Assembly: GCF_032818155.1 (NCBI RefSeq)
Contig: NZ_CP102589.1
Span: 854,001 to 918,000 of the forward strand
Length of the DNA: 64,000 nt
Direction of reading: 5' to 3'
From: Niallia taxi
GTDB taxonomy: Bacteria; Bacillota; Bacilli; Bacillales; Cytobacillaceae
Positions 27,145-36,121 of this stretch are shown here, piece after piece. The notes below the pieces were generated by a model, which saw only the letters and a program-made list of their open reading frames with translations, made no database searches and had not been told where the DNA came from. Position 1 is the first letter of the stretch. Each line of letters starts with the position of its first letter. The position numbers were made by a program, and so were the translations under genes.

Positions 27145-27255
27145 AGAGCAGCGTGTACAGCGGCTCTTTTTTATGTTTTTTTATTAAGATTGCAGCCACA
27201 GCTTTTGTTTTTTCGTTATAATGGTTTTTGTTTAGTATTTAGAAAGGGGAAATAT

Positions 27256-28416
27256 ATGAATAAAAAATATCCAGTAGCATTATGGACATTAGTAATTGGC
27301 GCATTTGCTATCGGCATGACAGAGTTTGTCATAATGGGGTTGCTGCCAGAGGTGGCTCGAGATGTTAATTCATCCATTGCTGCAGCAGGCCAGCTGATTA
27401 CTGGCTATGCCCTTGGAGTCGCGGTTGGCGGACCGATTCTTGTCCTTATCACATATAAAATGTCACAAAAGAACTTATTAATGTTGTTAATGTTAATATT
27501 TATTCTCGGCAACTTAATGGCAACAATTGCTTCAAGCTATGGTATCCTGATGGCTTCTCGTCTGCTGACATCGTTAGCTCATGGGTCCTTCTTTGGAGTA
27601 GGAGCAATTATGGCAGCAAGTCTTGTGGAGTATTCCCGTCGTGCGAGCGCAATGGCATTAATGTTCACTGGCTTGACTGTCGCTAATATTATTGGCGTAC
27701 CATTCGGCACATTTGTTGGCCAGCAATTCGGCTGGAGAAGCAGCTTCCTTATTATAGCAATCATTGGTTTTATAACTCTTATAGGAATATATATGCTCGT
27801 CCCGAAACCGAAGGAACGGAAAAACACAGACTTAAAGAAAGAGCTTGCCGTGCTCAAGAATAAGCAATTATGGCTTGCCCTATTGATTGCAATGTTCTGT
27901 TTTGGCAGTGTGTTCACATTATTTACGTATATTACACCAATACTGACAGACGTAACAGGCTTTCAATCTAATGCAGTCTCATGGATGCTCGTCGTCTTTG
28001 GCCTTGGTGTAACAGTCGGTAATATCGTTGGCGGAAAATTGGCTGATTGGAATATTAACTTGTCCTTGCAGTATATTTTAATTGTTTTCATTCTGTACTT
28101 CTTTGTTTTATATGTACTGCAATTCTCGATGATCTTAATGATCCCAGGTATATTTATATTCGGTGTTCTTGCCTTTTCAATGGTGCCAATGCTTCAATTC
28201 CGAATTCTCGGTCTTTCAGCAGAAGCACCAACAATTGCCAGCACACTGAACCAATCAGCAATGAATCTCGGCAACGCAGGCGGAGCATTTGCAGGCGGCT
28301 TGTCTGTAACATATTTACCGCTTCATGATCTTGTTTTGGTAGCACCGATTATCACTGTTATCGGCTTTATTCTTTTGTTTGTTCAGATGAGAGGAGTTAA
28401 GGCGAAGGCAGCTTAA
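27256..28416 (+). CDS. MFS exporter of the DHA1 (AraJ/PbuE/NepI) group
   Basis: 386 residues from the ATG at 27256 (AAAGGGG at 6 nt; the frame upstream is non-family sequence). Twelve hydrophobic helices are present. Motifs are G-M-T-E-F-V-I-M-G-L-L-P-E-V-A in helix 1 and G-x-x-x-x-x-x-x-R near helix 4, with N-I-I-G-V-P-F-G-T in helix 5. This subfamily contains purine exporters (PbuE, NepI) and sugar exporters (AraJ). No adenine riboswitch precedes it, unlike B. subtilis pbuE, so the substrate is left open. Confidence 0.8.
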   Translation: MNKKYPVALWTLVIGAFAIGMTEFVIMGLLPEVARDVNSSIAAAGQLITGYALGVAVGGPILVLITYKMSQKNLLMLLMLIFILGNLMATIASSYGILMASRLLTSLAHGSFFGVGAIMAASLVEYSRRASAMALMFTGLTVANIIGVPFGTFVGQQFGWRSSFLIIAIIGFITLIGIYMLVPKPKERKNTDLKKELAVLKNKQLWLALLIAMFCFGSVFTLFTYITPILTDVTGFQSNAVSWMLVVFGLGVTVGNIVGGKLADWNINLSLQYILIVFILYFFVLYVLQFSMILMIPGIFIFGVLAFSMVPMLQFRILGLSAEAPTIASTLNQSAMNLGNAGGAFAGGLSVTYLPLHDLVLVAPIITVIGFILLFVQMRGVKAKAA

Positions 28417-28424
28417 CTATGTTA

Positions 28425-28778
28425 AAAGAGGCTGGGACATAAGTATGTGAACCAGCGTAAAGACCGAACTACTTAATCAACTATTGATTAAATAGTTCGG
28501 TTTTTTGTTTTTAGTTTAAATACAAAAAATTAGAAATTTTAGTGGAATGGAGCGGAGGCCACTCGACTACTAAGGGAAATAGAGGAAAGGATGAGACCCC
28601 GCAGGCGAAGACGAGGAGGCTCCATACCTCCCCGCGGAAAGCGAGTGGGTGCAGCGCAATGAAACGAACTAACTTTAACTCGAAATTCTATTTAGACACA
28701 ACCTTCATTTTTCAAATTTAGTTGGAATTCTATTATTCGTGTTTAGAAAGCTATCTTTTGTTGTGTCACAGCCTCTTT
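28425..28778. repeat. Full-length dispersed repeat (MITE-like) with terminal inverted repeats, copy 1
   Basis: Ends AAAGAGGCTGGGACATAA and TTGTGTCACAGCCTCTTT form inverted repeats of about 17 bp with few mismatches. Inside are an inverted repeat (CCGAACTACTTAATCAA / TTGATTAAATAGTTCGG) followed by T's and a GC-rich hairpin (28595-28640). It encodes no protein. It fills the space between two convergent genes almost base to base, so it probably also terminates both. Confidence 0.75.
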
Positions 28779-28779
28779 A

Positions 28780-30501
28780 TTAATCTCCGAGCAATGGCAA
28801 TAAAATTCGAATGCATGTGCCTTTTTTTAGTTCGCTTTTCACATTGATGGAACCTCCGTGGAGCTCAATCAGCTTTTTCGTAATTGCCATGCCAAGACCA
28901 GTTCCATTATTGGAGCTGCTTGTATTTGTTCCTCTGTAATAGCGCTCAAATAGTCTATTCAATGTTTCTGTATCCATGCCAACACCGTTATCCTCAATCG
29001 TAATTGTCAAAAGATACTGGTCAATTAGTCCGGTTGCTACCGTAATAGTCGTTGCAGGAGCATTATATTTGATTGCATTTTCAATCAGATTTTCCATAAT
29101 ACGCCGGAACCATTTAGGGTCAACTGCTGCGTTAATCTCACCATCAAATGGCTGGAACACAAATTCGTTTTGAGTTCCTGTTGGACTATTAATATAGTGA
29201 ATGATAATACGTCTAATCTGCTCATTTATTTCCACTTTTTCTTTGGCAATAGGGAATGCATTGCTCCTGAGCTGGTAGGTTAATGTTAAGTCTTCTAAAA
29301 GCTCCTTCATGTACTGAGACTTTTCTGCAATTGTTCCGGAGAATGTCCTGATTTCCTCCTCAGACCACGAATATTGGTCAGACCGAAGCATTTCTGCATA
29401 GCCCCCGATTGTTGCAAGCGGTGTTTTCAAGTCATGTGATAGTCCGCTGATCCATTCATCTCTTACTTTAGTTGCTTTTTTTCTTGTCTGTTTATTTTTT
29501 TCTAAAGTTTCCGTCAGTTCGGTTAGCGTTATAATCAATTCCTTGTAAATCCTATATTTCTTTTTTAGCTTGCCTTTTTTGTTGTGCAGGATGGAGCGGT
29601 TATAAGAACCCTGCTCATAAAGTCCATTCCCTAAATCACCAATCCATTTAATGATTGTCACAATTGGAGCACCGAATTTATAACCATACCAAACAGTTAT
29701 TGCTAGTAATAGAAGGAGGATAACGACAAAAATGATGAAGGCAGTGCTTCCAACGGTTTTTAATAACTCATTTGCGATTTGCTCATGATTTGTTTTTTCA
29801 GTGCTAACAAGAAGAACCTGGCCTGTCTCTTCATGGTAATAGGCAGCGGAATCACTGTTTTCCTTCTGAGTAAGCTCAAGCAGGTCTTTAAGTGAATAGT
29901 TCGATTTTTGTTTATCTGCCAAATAACCGTCCTGACTTGTACCATTTTTTCCGACAAGCTGTATCCAGCCTTGGCTTCTTTTTATTGTTTCCTTTTCAGT
30001 CTCGGAAAGATTTAACAATCCTTTTTCCCAATTCACATCTTCTTTAACAGTAGATAATATTGCCTTGCTGCTAGTCTCCGTTCCGAAAATAATAATTAGT
30101 GGATTCTTCGTATCTTCCCTTATTGTCCAAACTTTATAATCATACGACACTGGCTCATTATTAGAAAAAAGTGCGCCATAATCATCTTTTGTAAACGTGA
30201 ATTTAGCTGGTGTGTTGTATGTCTTCAAAAGCTTGCCATCCTTAGAAAGTACAGCAAGCCATCCGTCTTGTTTCCTTGTCAGATTTTTAATATCAGAATC
30301 AATCTTTACTTTCCCATTGTCTATAGAAATGGATGCTTCTATTGAAGAAGCATCTGCTGTTTTTAAGTCACTGGATACTTCGAAATTTGTTAAAGAGTAG
30401 CCGACAAATATCCAAAAGGTAAGAAAAATAATAGCTAAAAAAAAGGACACAAGAAGAAGCTGAATAAAATACTGCAAATAAAATCGTTTTGGCATATTCA
30501 T
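28780..30501 (-). CDS. Sensor histidine kinase with large extracellular domain
   Basis: 573 residues: helix 1 at about 11-35, an extracellular domain of some 215 residues, helix 2 at about 252-275, a linker, HisKA with His356 in G-L-S-H-D-L-K-T-P, and HATPase_c with N-L-I-E-N-A-I-K-Y, D-N-G-V-G-M and G-T-G-L-G-M-A. The signal is unknown. It starts directly after the response-regulator stop. The divergent operon encodes an ABC-2 permease and ATPase, which the pair probably controls. Confidence 0.88.
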   Translation of the reverse strand: MNMPKRFYLQYFIQLLLVSFFLAIIFLTFWIFVGYSLTNFEVSSDLKTADASSIEASISIDNGKVKIDSDIKNLTRKQDGWLAVLSKDGKLLKTYNTPAKFTFTKDDYGALFSNNEPVSYDYKVWTIREDTKNPLIIIFGTETSSKAILSTVKEDVNWEKGLLNLSETEKETIKRSQGWIQLVGKNGTSQDGYLADKQKSNYSLKDLLELTQKENSDSAAYYHEETGQVLLVSTEKTNHEQIANELLKTVGSTAFIIFVVILLLLLAITVWYGYKFGAPIVTIIKWIGDLGNGLYEQGSYNRSILHNKKGKLKKKYRIYKELIITLTELTETLEKNKQTRKKATKVRDEWISGLSHDLKTPLATIGGYAEMLRSDQYSWSEEEIRTFSGTIAEKSQYMKELLEDLTLTYQLRSNAFPIAKEKVEINEQIRRIIIHYINSPTGTQNEFVFQPFDGEINAAVDPKWFRRIMENLIENAIKYNAPATTITVATGLIDQYLLTITIEDNGVGMDTETLNRLFERYYRGTNTSSSNNGTGLGMAITKKLIELHGGSINVKSELKKGTCIRILLPLLGD

Positions 30502-31203
30502 TTAACGGTGACCTTCTGTTGCTAATTTATAGCCGAGCCCTCTCACTGTCACGATATATTGAGGTTTGCTTGGAACTGCCTCAATTTTTTCCCTTAGTTT
30601 GCGAATGTGAACCATAATTGTATTGTCTTCACCGAGAAAGTCTTCTCCCCATACATTTTCATAAAGCTGCGCCTTGCTAAAAAGCTGATTTGGATGCTTG
30701 CAGAAAAACAGCAATAGCTGATAAACCTGTGCAGGCAAGTTAATCTTCACCCCTCTTACACACACTTCACCAGAATAACTGTTAACCACCAAGTCACCAT
30801 AATGAAAGCTGCCAGTTTCTTTAACAGTTGTGCCTATATGTCTCCTTAAGTGGGCTTTGACTCTTGCAACTGCTTCAAGGGGATTAAATGGTTTTGTAAT
30901 ATAGTCATCTGCACCTAATGCGAAGCCGGACAGCTTATCAAGATCTGTTGACCTTGCTGTTAAGAAGAAGATAGGGGCATTTGTTCTTTCTCTTATGAGG
31001 GGACAGATATCAAATCCACTTCGATCTGGAAGCATTACATCAAGAAATATCAAATCATAGCTGTTTGCCATACAAAGGCGCAGTGCTTCCTCTGCAGTTT
31101 CTGCAGTATCAATCCGCTGAAATCCTTCTTTTTTCAAGATGACCGTCAGCATTTGGTGAATCGCCTGCTCGTCATCCACAATTAATAGCCTTTTATTTTC
31201 CAT
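30502..31203 (-). CDS. OmpR-family response regulator
   Basis: 233 residues with an N-terminal receiver (D10-D11 pocket, phosphoacceptor Asp55 in I-F-L-D-V-M-L-P, conserved K-P-F) and a C-terminal winged helix ending V-R-G-L-G-Y. The ATG follows TAGGAGAT. It is the first gene of a two-gene operon with the kinase. Direct TTAAGG repeats spaced 11 bp apart in the divergent promoter region (31270-31308) are the right kind of site for an OmpR-type dimer. Confidence 0.9.
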   Translation of the reverse strand: MENKRLLIVDDEQAIHQMLTVILKKEGFQRIDTAETAEEALRLCMANSYDLIFLDVMLPDRSGFDICPLIRERTNAPIFFLTARSTDLDKLSGFALGADDYITKPFNPLEAVARVKAHLRRHIGTTVKETGSFHYGDLVVNSYSGEVCVRGVKINLPAQVYQLLLFFCKHPNQLFSKAQLYENVWGEDFLGEDNTIMVHIRKLREKIEAVPSKPQYIVTVRGLGYKLATEGHR

Positions 31204-31269
31204 ATTTCTAATCTCCTAATACAAAATATATAAAAATATCATATCACTTTTTTGGTAATAATTTTGAAA

Positions 31270-31323
31270 TTAAGGAAGAATTAAGGTTCTGGTTCTGAAG
31301 AGGTAAGGTACGATAGATATAAT
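31270..31323 (+). promoter_or_regulatory. Candidate response-regulator direct repeats and promoter
   Basis: TTAAGG at 31270 and 31281 (11-bp period) and GTAAGG at 31303 (33 bp from the first) precede a -10 box TATAAT at 31318-31323 of the divergent ABC operon. The first two repeats lie upstream of the expected -35 position. Confidence 0.5.
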
Positions 31324-31353
31324 CCTTTATAGAAAAGGAGCAGGAGGTACAAT

Positions 31354-31536
31354 ATGAAAAAAATATTTAGTGTTATGGCATCAATAACTGCAATTCTCAT
31401 GTTCTCAAAGCATTTTGGCAATGATTTTGCAGATCAAAATTATAATAAATTAGCTATTGTATTGATCATAGGTTTATTAGGTCAAGGTATCTTTCATTTC
31501 TGGGGCAAAAATACCCACAGTCCTAAAGGAGATTAG
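31354..31536 (+). CDS. Small two-helix membrane protein
   Basis: 60 residues; the ATG has AGGAGG at 6 nt. Two hydrophobic segments lie at about 4-20 and 33-50, with a polar loop between and a basic hydrophilic tail. It is the first gene after the promoter with response-regulator-like repeats and precedes an ABC-2 permease by 64 bp. It may be an accessory subunit or signalling peptide of the transporter. The family is not recognised. Confidence 0.6.
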   Translation: MKKIFSVMASITAILMFSKHFGNDFADQNYNKLAIVLIIGLLGQGIFHFWGKNTHSPKGD

Positions 31537-31600
31537 GCCGTTTTGCGAATGATAGGAAAGAGTTTTATGGAGAGATTCTACATGACGGAGGGAAGCTAAC

Positions 31601-32290
31601 ATGTTTGAAATAGGAAAAAGAGAGTTTTTACAGTTATGTAAAGGAGTTAAGTCAGTCCTGATTATTTTGTTGTTTTTAGTGACTTCCTATTATTCTGCTA
31701 AGTTTGCAGAACCATTAGCTGAAGTAACAGAGATGACAGCAAAGGAAGCGGCCCAAGCTCATGTAGCAGGGTTGATGTTTTTAATATTAATTTTCGGTCA
31801 GCTTTTTGTAACAAGCTTGTCCCATGACAGCATTAATAGGGAAATACATGAACGAACAATGCGTTTTTTAGTTACGAAGACAACAAGGCTGTCTATTTTA
31901 TTAGGGAAATTTTTGGGGATATGGATGTTTTGGTTTGTTAGTCTGTTTTTATCCTACCTTATTATCAGTATCATAACAAAGAAGGTAAGCATATTAATGT
32001 TCAGCCAGACAATGAGCCTGCTCACATTCCAGGTGGCCTTTGTACTCTTGTTGTCTGTTTTGATTAGAAGCCCTGGCATTACAATGTTTGTTGGAATAAT
32101 AAGCAGTCTAATCTTTCCGATTATCGGAGGATGGTTAATGCTTACTTCCAATCCGGCAATTAGCTGGTTAAAGTATATAACGCCATATTATTACATGGAA
32201 AAGGAAGACTATAAATTTTTAATTATTTTTGTATTTGCAGCTGTCCTTATTTATCTTGCTGATCTTGTATTTAAAAGGAAGGAATGCTGA
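31601..32290 (+). CDS. ABC-2 type transporter permease
   Basis: 229 residues, about six membrane helices (near 18-34, 56-74, 106-126, 138-155, 160-180 and 207-223). The layout, with a polar loop after helix 2 containing R-E-I-H-E-R-T-M-R-F-L, matches ABC-2 permeases. The stop overlaps the ATPase start (TGATG), so both are translated together. Substrate unknown; the linked two-component system suggests antibiotic or envelope stress. Confidence 0.8.
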   Translation: MFEIGKREFLQLCKGVKSVLIILLFLVTSYYSAKFAEPLAEVTEMTAKEAAQAHVAGLMFLILIFGQLFVTSLSHDSINREIHERTMRFLVTKTTRLSILLGKFLGIWMFWFVSLFLSYLIISIITKKVSILMFSQTMSLLTFQVAFVLLLSVLIRSPGITMFVGIISSLIFPIIGGWLMLTSNPAISWLKYITPYYYMEKEDYKFLIIFVFAAVLIYLADLVFKRKEC

Positions 32291-33192
32291 TGATGGTTAT
32301 TAAAGCAGAAAAGGTAACAAAAGCATATAACGGAGTAAAAGTTGTGAATGGCATTGATTTGACGATTAATAAAGGAGAGATATTTGGATTTCTTGGCAGA
32401 AATGGTGCTGGAAAATCAACCTTCATTAACATTCTGACAGGTATCATACAGCCGTCATCAGGTTCTTTTACATTGTTAGGTGGAGATGTGAAACAAATAG
32501 ATGTTAAAAGAAGAATTGGGGTAATGCCCGATTATTCCACCTTTTATGGCTCCTCCACTGCTCTTCATCATCTGCGGTTTTTCTCTTCGCTGTCTGGTAA
32601 TCCCGCATCAAAGGAGGCATGTATAGAAGCATTGGATGCGGTCGGTTTGGCCGAACATGCCAATAAAAAGGTAGGTAAGTTTTCCTTTGGAATGAAAAAA
32701 AAGCTTGGAGTAGCACAGGCAATCATTCATGACCCTGAACTTCTGTTTTTAGACGAACCTACGTCTGGAATGGACGCTGAATCAGCTATTCAAATCCAGC
32801 AGTTGATTAAAAGTCTTCATAATATGGGGAAGACAATCTTTTTGACCTCGCATAATTTGGATGAAGTGGAGAAGCTATGCACAAGAATAGCCATTATGAA
32901 AGAAGGAAGGATAGTCAAGATTGGGACAATGGACGAACTTCGTGCTTATTATCGCACTACTATCATTGTCAAAATTAAACATGGTCCAATCCCATTATCA
33001 GAAGAACAAAAGCTTTATGATTGGCTTCAAGGGAAAGGGAAAGATATTCAGCTTGGAGAAAAAACACTTGAGATTACTGTGGATGAAGAGAGGAAAATTG
33101 CTGAAATCACAAGAGCCTTCACTGCCTGCAAAACAGATATTTATCGTGTAGAAGTAGAGGAACCGACGTTGGAGGAGATATTTTTAGAATAG
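32290..33192 (+). CDS. ABC transporter ATP-binding protein
   Basis: About 300 residues. The ATG at 32290 overlaps the permease stop and has AAGGAAGG at 7 nt; an ATG two codons upstream would touch that site. Walker A (G-R-N-G-A-G-K-S-T), signature F-S-F-G-M-K-K-K-L and Walker B (L-L-F-L-D-E-P-T-S-G) are intact. The signature lacks the canonical S-G-G, which is common in ABC-2 exporters of this group. The C-terminal about 80 residues form an extra domain. It works with the upstream permease. Confidence 0.88.
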   Translation: MMVIKAEKVTKAYNGVKVVNGIDLTINKGEIFGFLGRNGAGKSTFINILTGIIQPSSGSFTLLGGDVKQIDVKRRIGVMPDYSTFYGSSTALHHLRFFSSLSGNPASKEACIEALDAVGLAEHANKKVGKFSFGMKKKLGVAQAIIHDPELLFLDEPTSGMDAESAIQIQQLIKSLHNMGKTIFLTSHNLDEVEKLCTRIAIMKEGRIVKIGTMDELRAYYRTTIIVKIKHGPIPLSEEQKLYDWLQGKGKDIQLGEKTLEITVDEERKIAEITRAFTACKTDIYRVEVEEPTLEEIFLE

Positions 33193-33196
33193 TTAA

Positions 33197-33224
33197 AGAC
33201 CCTCTGATGGAGGGGCTTTTTTTT
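33197..33224 (+). terminator. Rho-independent terminator
   Basis: ACCCTC pairs with GAGGGG around a short loop, followed by eight T. It closes the first ABC-2 operon. Confidence 0.85.
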
Positions 33225-33246
33225 GTCTGCAAACAGAGAAGGTGAC

Positions 33247-33273
33247 AAATGTCATCTCCAATCAATGACATTT
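33247..33273 (+). promoter_or_regulatory. Candidate operator of the yvfRSTU-like operon
   Basis: A perfect 9-bp inverted repeat, AAATGTCAT (33247-33255) and ATGACATTT (33265-33273), 65 bp before the TTG start. A second overlapping palindrome, TGACA-AATGTCA, begins at 33243. Such sites suit LuxR-type regulators like the one encoded at the end of this operon. Confidence 0.5.
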
Positions 33274-33337
33274 ACGACTGAAAAAGAGGTCGGAACGATA
33301 CTACAATGAAGCTATCAACAGCGGAGGTGAATTATAT

Positions 33338-34240
33338 TTGGAAAAGGTAATTGAGCTTATTCATGTATCGAAGCAATTTCAACAGCATAAAGCGGTGAAT
33401 GATATTTCCTTTACCGTTAATAAAGGGGAGACAGTTGCTATTCTTGGCGCGAATGGAGCAGGAAAAACGACGACAATTCTTTTGATGCTGGGTTTATTAC
33501 AGCCTACAAATGGCACTGTCAGACTGTTTCAATCAGATCCGGTGAAATTGGAAGTAAGGCGAAAAATTGGATCGATGCTTCAGGAAACGAGTGTAATGGA
33601 CAGTTTAAAGGTCAACGAGGTTATCAACTTAGTGCAAAGCTATTATCCAAACCCTCTGTCTGTACAACAGTTGCTGTCTATCACTGGTTTTTCTAACCAG
33701 GATTGGCATAAGCGAACGGAAAAGCTATCTGGTGGTCAGAAGCGTAGGCTACATTTCGCGCTTGCCCTTGCAGGAAATCCGGATTTGATTTTTTTAGATG
33801 AGCCGACAGTCGGTATGGATATAACTGCAAGGGATGCGTTCTGGAAAACGGTAAAGGAGTTACAGGCACAGGGAAAGACCATTATATTTACGACTCATTA
33901 TTTACAGGAAGCAGATGACATCGCCGAACGGATAATTATGATAAGTGACGGTAAGGTAGTGGGAGATGGAACTCCTGAAGAATTGAAAGCAGAATGGACC
34001 AAAAAAACAATTTCCTTTAAAGAAGCCGCTGAATATTCGCTGGATGTGTACCACTCCCTCCCATTTGTTGAAGAAGTCGTAAAAGAGAATGGGAGGATTA
34101 CTCTTGTTACGAACGATTCAGATAAGACAATCTACGACCTTATTGAAAGGAAGTTCATGATACAGGAGATAGAAATACAGCAAGGGAAGCTGGAGGATGC
34201 CTTTTCCAAGCTGCTGCATGAAAAAAAGGAGGGAATTTAG
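33338..34240 (+). CDS. ABC transporter ATP-binding protein (YvfR-like)
   Basis: 300 residues from TTG, with the strong GGAGGTGA at 7 nt. Walker A G-A-N-G-A-G-K-T-T, signature L-S-G-G-Q-K-R-R and Walker B L-I-F-L-D-E-P-T-V-G are intact. It is the first gene of an ATPase, permease, kinase, LuxR-regulator operon whose order and lengths match B. subtilis yvfR-yvfS-yvfT-yvfU; related LnrLMN systems export linearmycin-type polyenes. The substrate here is not known. Confidence 0.88.
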   Translation: MEKVIELIHVSKQFQQHKAVNDISFTVNKGETVAILGANGAGKTTTILLMLGLLQPTNGTVRLFQSDPVKLEVRRKIGSMLQETSVMDSLKVNEVINLVQSYYPNPLSVQQLLSITGFSNQDWHKRTEKLSGGQKRRLHFALALAGNPDLIFLDEPTVGMDITARDAFWKTVKELQAQGKTIIFTTHYLQEADDIAERIIMISDGKVVGDGTPEELKAEWTKKTISFKEAAEYSLDVYHSLPFVEEVVKENGRITLVTNDSDKTIYDLIERKFMIQEIEIQQGKLEDAFSKLLHEKKEGI

Positions 34241-34978
34241 ATGAAGAGAATGTTCATTAGGCAGTGTCAGGCAGAGCTGATTCGCATGTCACGAAACCGC
34301 TATTATATTATTTGGTCATTGCTTATGCCTATCATGTTTTATTTTATCTTCACAAGAATAATGAGCACACCTGAGATAGATGCTGAAATATGGAAAGCAC
34401 ATTATTTAATGTCTATGACAACCTTTAGTATCATGGGCAGCTCGATTATGACATTAGGCATTAAAATGGTGCAGGAGCGGTCGGAAGGCTGGACTTTATA
34501 TTTGAAAATCACTCCATTGCCAACAAGCATTTACTTTACTGCCAAGATTGCGGCACAGACAGTACTACATCTTTTCTCTATTCTTGTTATCTTTTTAGCA
34601 GGCTATATTATCAATGGTGTCAGTCTTACACCAGCACAATGGCTGTTATGTATACTCTGGATTCTTTTCGGCTCAATGCCTTTCCTTGCAATTGGAACTT
34701 TAGTCGGTGCCATGAAGAAGGTTGAAACAGCAGCAGGCATCAGTAATTTAGTTTATATAGCTTTAGCAGTTGCAGGCGGTATGTGGATGCCAGTTGAGGT
34801 TTTTCCGAAATTCATGCAGAAAATATCCAAATGGCTCCCGTCTAACTCTTTTGCAGAAGGAGCTTGGGAATTAATAAGGGGGAACAGCCCATCTGTTCAG
34901 AGCTTTTTGTTAATAATAGGGTATCTTTTCCTGTTTGTGGTATTATCTATTTATATTAGAAAAAAACAAAATGCTTAA
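34241..34978 (+). CDS. ABC-2 permease (YvfS-like)
   Basis: 245 residues, the length of YvfS. Six membrane helices are seen, near 21-39, 58-76, 104-124, 134-156, 165-184 and 220-240, with the ABC-2 feature P-x-x-x-x-P-x-x-x-L-P-S-N-S-F in the last loop. The ATG follows the ATPase stop directly, with GGAGGG upstream. It forms the membrane channel of the exporter. Confidence 0.88.
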   Translation: MKRMFIRQCQAELIRMSRNRYYIIWSLLMPIMFYFIFTRIMSTPEIDAEIWKAHYLMSMTTFSIMGSSIMTLGIKMVQERSEGWTLYLKITPLPTSIYFTAKIAAQTVLHLFSILVIFLAGYIINGVSLTPAQWLLCILWILFGSMPFLAIGTLVGAMKKVETAAGISNLVYIALAVAGGMWMPVEVFPKFMQKISKWLPSNSFAEGAWELIRGNSPSVQSFLLIIGYLFLFVVLSIYIRKKQNA

Positions 34979-34987
34979 GGAGAGCGT

Positions 34988-36106
34988 ATGGCTTCCACTA
35001 AAAAAATAGAAATATTTCCTGCAAGATTCGGCTTTTTTCCATATGTATTTTTAATCTATACTATATTGCCAGGGGTTTATATTGCACATGAACGAATGCT
35101 GAAGTTAGTGGCAGGATACATTCTCCTTGGAATATTCCTCTTTTCATATCGGCAGCTGTATTTTCTTATTAGAAAAAAGGGCTTTTCCCTTTGGCTTGCC
35201 ATACAAATTAGTGTGATATTTATATTAAGCCTGTTTTATAACTTTAATATCCTGTTTATGGGTTTTTTTCCTGCCCATTTTATTGGCTATTATGCTAATA
35301 AACAAGCATTCTTTAAAGCTCTCAGCTTATTTGCAGTTACGCTGATTGTCCCATTTATTTATCATTGGGAAACACTCTCTTTTCGAAGTCTTCTTTATTT
35401 CATTCCCTTTCTTATCATCATGCTTGTATCTCCTTTTGGAATTCGCTCAATGGAAAGAAGAATGGAGTTAGAGCAGCAGCTTGATGAAGCGAATAAGCAA
35501 ATTAAAGAACTTGTCAAAAGAGAAGAAAGGGTAAGAATTGCTCGTGATTTACACGACACTTTAGGTCATACATTATCGTTGCTGACACTAAAAAGCCAAT
35601 TGATTGGCAAGCTTGCGGTTAAATCTCCAGAATTGGTGAGGGGGGAAGCAAAACAGATGGAGGAAATATCTCGCTCTGCATTAAGGCAGGTCAGGGAGTT
35701 AGTTTCAGACATGAGATCAATAACAATCCCGGAAGAATTGGCGGAAAGTAAAGCCATCCTAGAGGCTGCCCGAATTGACTGCCATATAGACGCCCTTTCT
35801 GTTGAATATGAGCAGATTTCACCACTGACACAAAACATTGTGAGTCTGTGTTTAAAAGAGGCGGTTACAAATGTTGTGAAGCATAGCAATGCAAGCAGTT
35901 GTCATGTGAAATTAAAGAGAGAAGCTGGGAAATTAAAGTTGAAAGTAACGGATGATGGCAAAGGGTTCCCTGCAGAAGGGCAGGCGTTTGGAAATGGGCT
36001 GAAGGGCATGAAGGAAAGACTGGAGATAATTGAAGGCAATTTACAATTGTCTACAAATAGTGGAACAACACTTTTCATTGAAATACCAATTGTCGTGAAA
36101 GATTAA
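34988..36106 (+). CDS. NarL-type sensor histidine kinase (YvfT/DesK-like)
   Basis: 372 residues with five or six N-terminal membrane helices (about 18-150), then a coiled coil, a HisKA_3 box R-I-A-R-D-L-H-D-T-L-G-H with His189, and an ATPase domain (E-A-V-T-N-V-V-K-H-S, D-D-G-K-G-F, G-L-K-G-M). This is the DesK/YvfT architecture in which the membrane domain itself senses. It starts 9 bp after the permease. Its partner is the LuxR-family regulator 15 bp downstream. Confidence 0.9.
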   Translation: MASTKKIEIFPARFGFFPYVFLIYTILPGVYIAHERMLKLVAGYILLGIFLFSYRQLYFLIRKKGFSLWLAIQISVIFILSLFYNFNILFMGFFPAHFIGYYANKQAFFKALSLFAVTLIVPFIYHWETLSFRSLLYFIPFLIIMLVSPFGIRSMERRMELEQQLDEANKQIKELVKREERVRIARDLHDTLGHTLSLLTLKSQLIGKLAVKSPELVRGEAKQMEEISRSALRQVRELVSDMRSITIPEELAESKAILEAARIDCHIDALSVEYEQISPLTQNIVSLCLKEAVTNVVKHSNASSCHVKLKREAGKLKLKVTDDGKGFPAEGQAFGNGLKGMKERLEIIEGNLQLSTNSGTTLFIEIPIVVKD

Positions 36107-36121
36107 AGGAGGAGGTGTAAT

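Noticed and set aside
28425..28778. Repeat element as a CRISPR-like or coding feature
   Set aside because: No spaced short repeats and no open frame; the inverted ends fit a MITE-like element.
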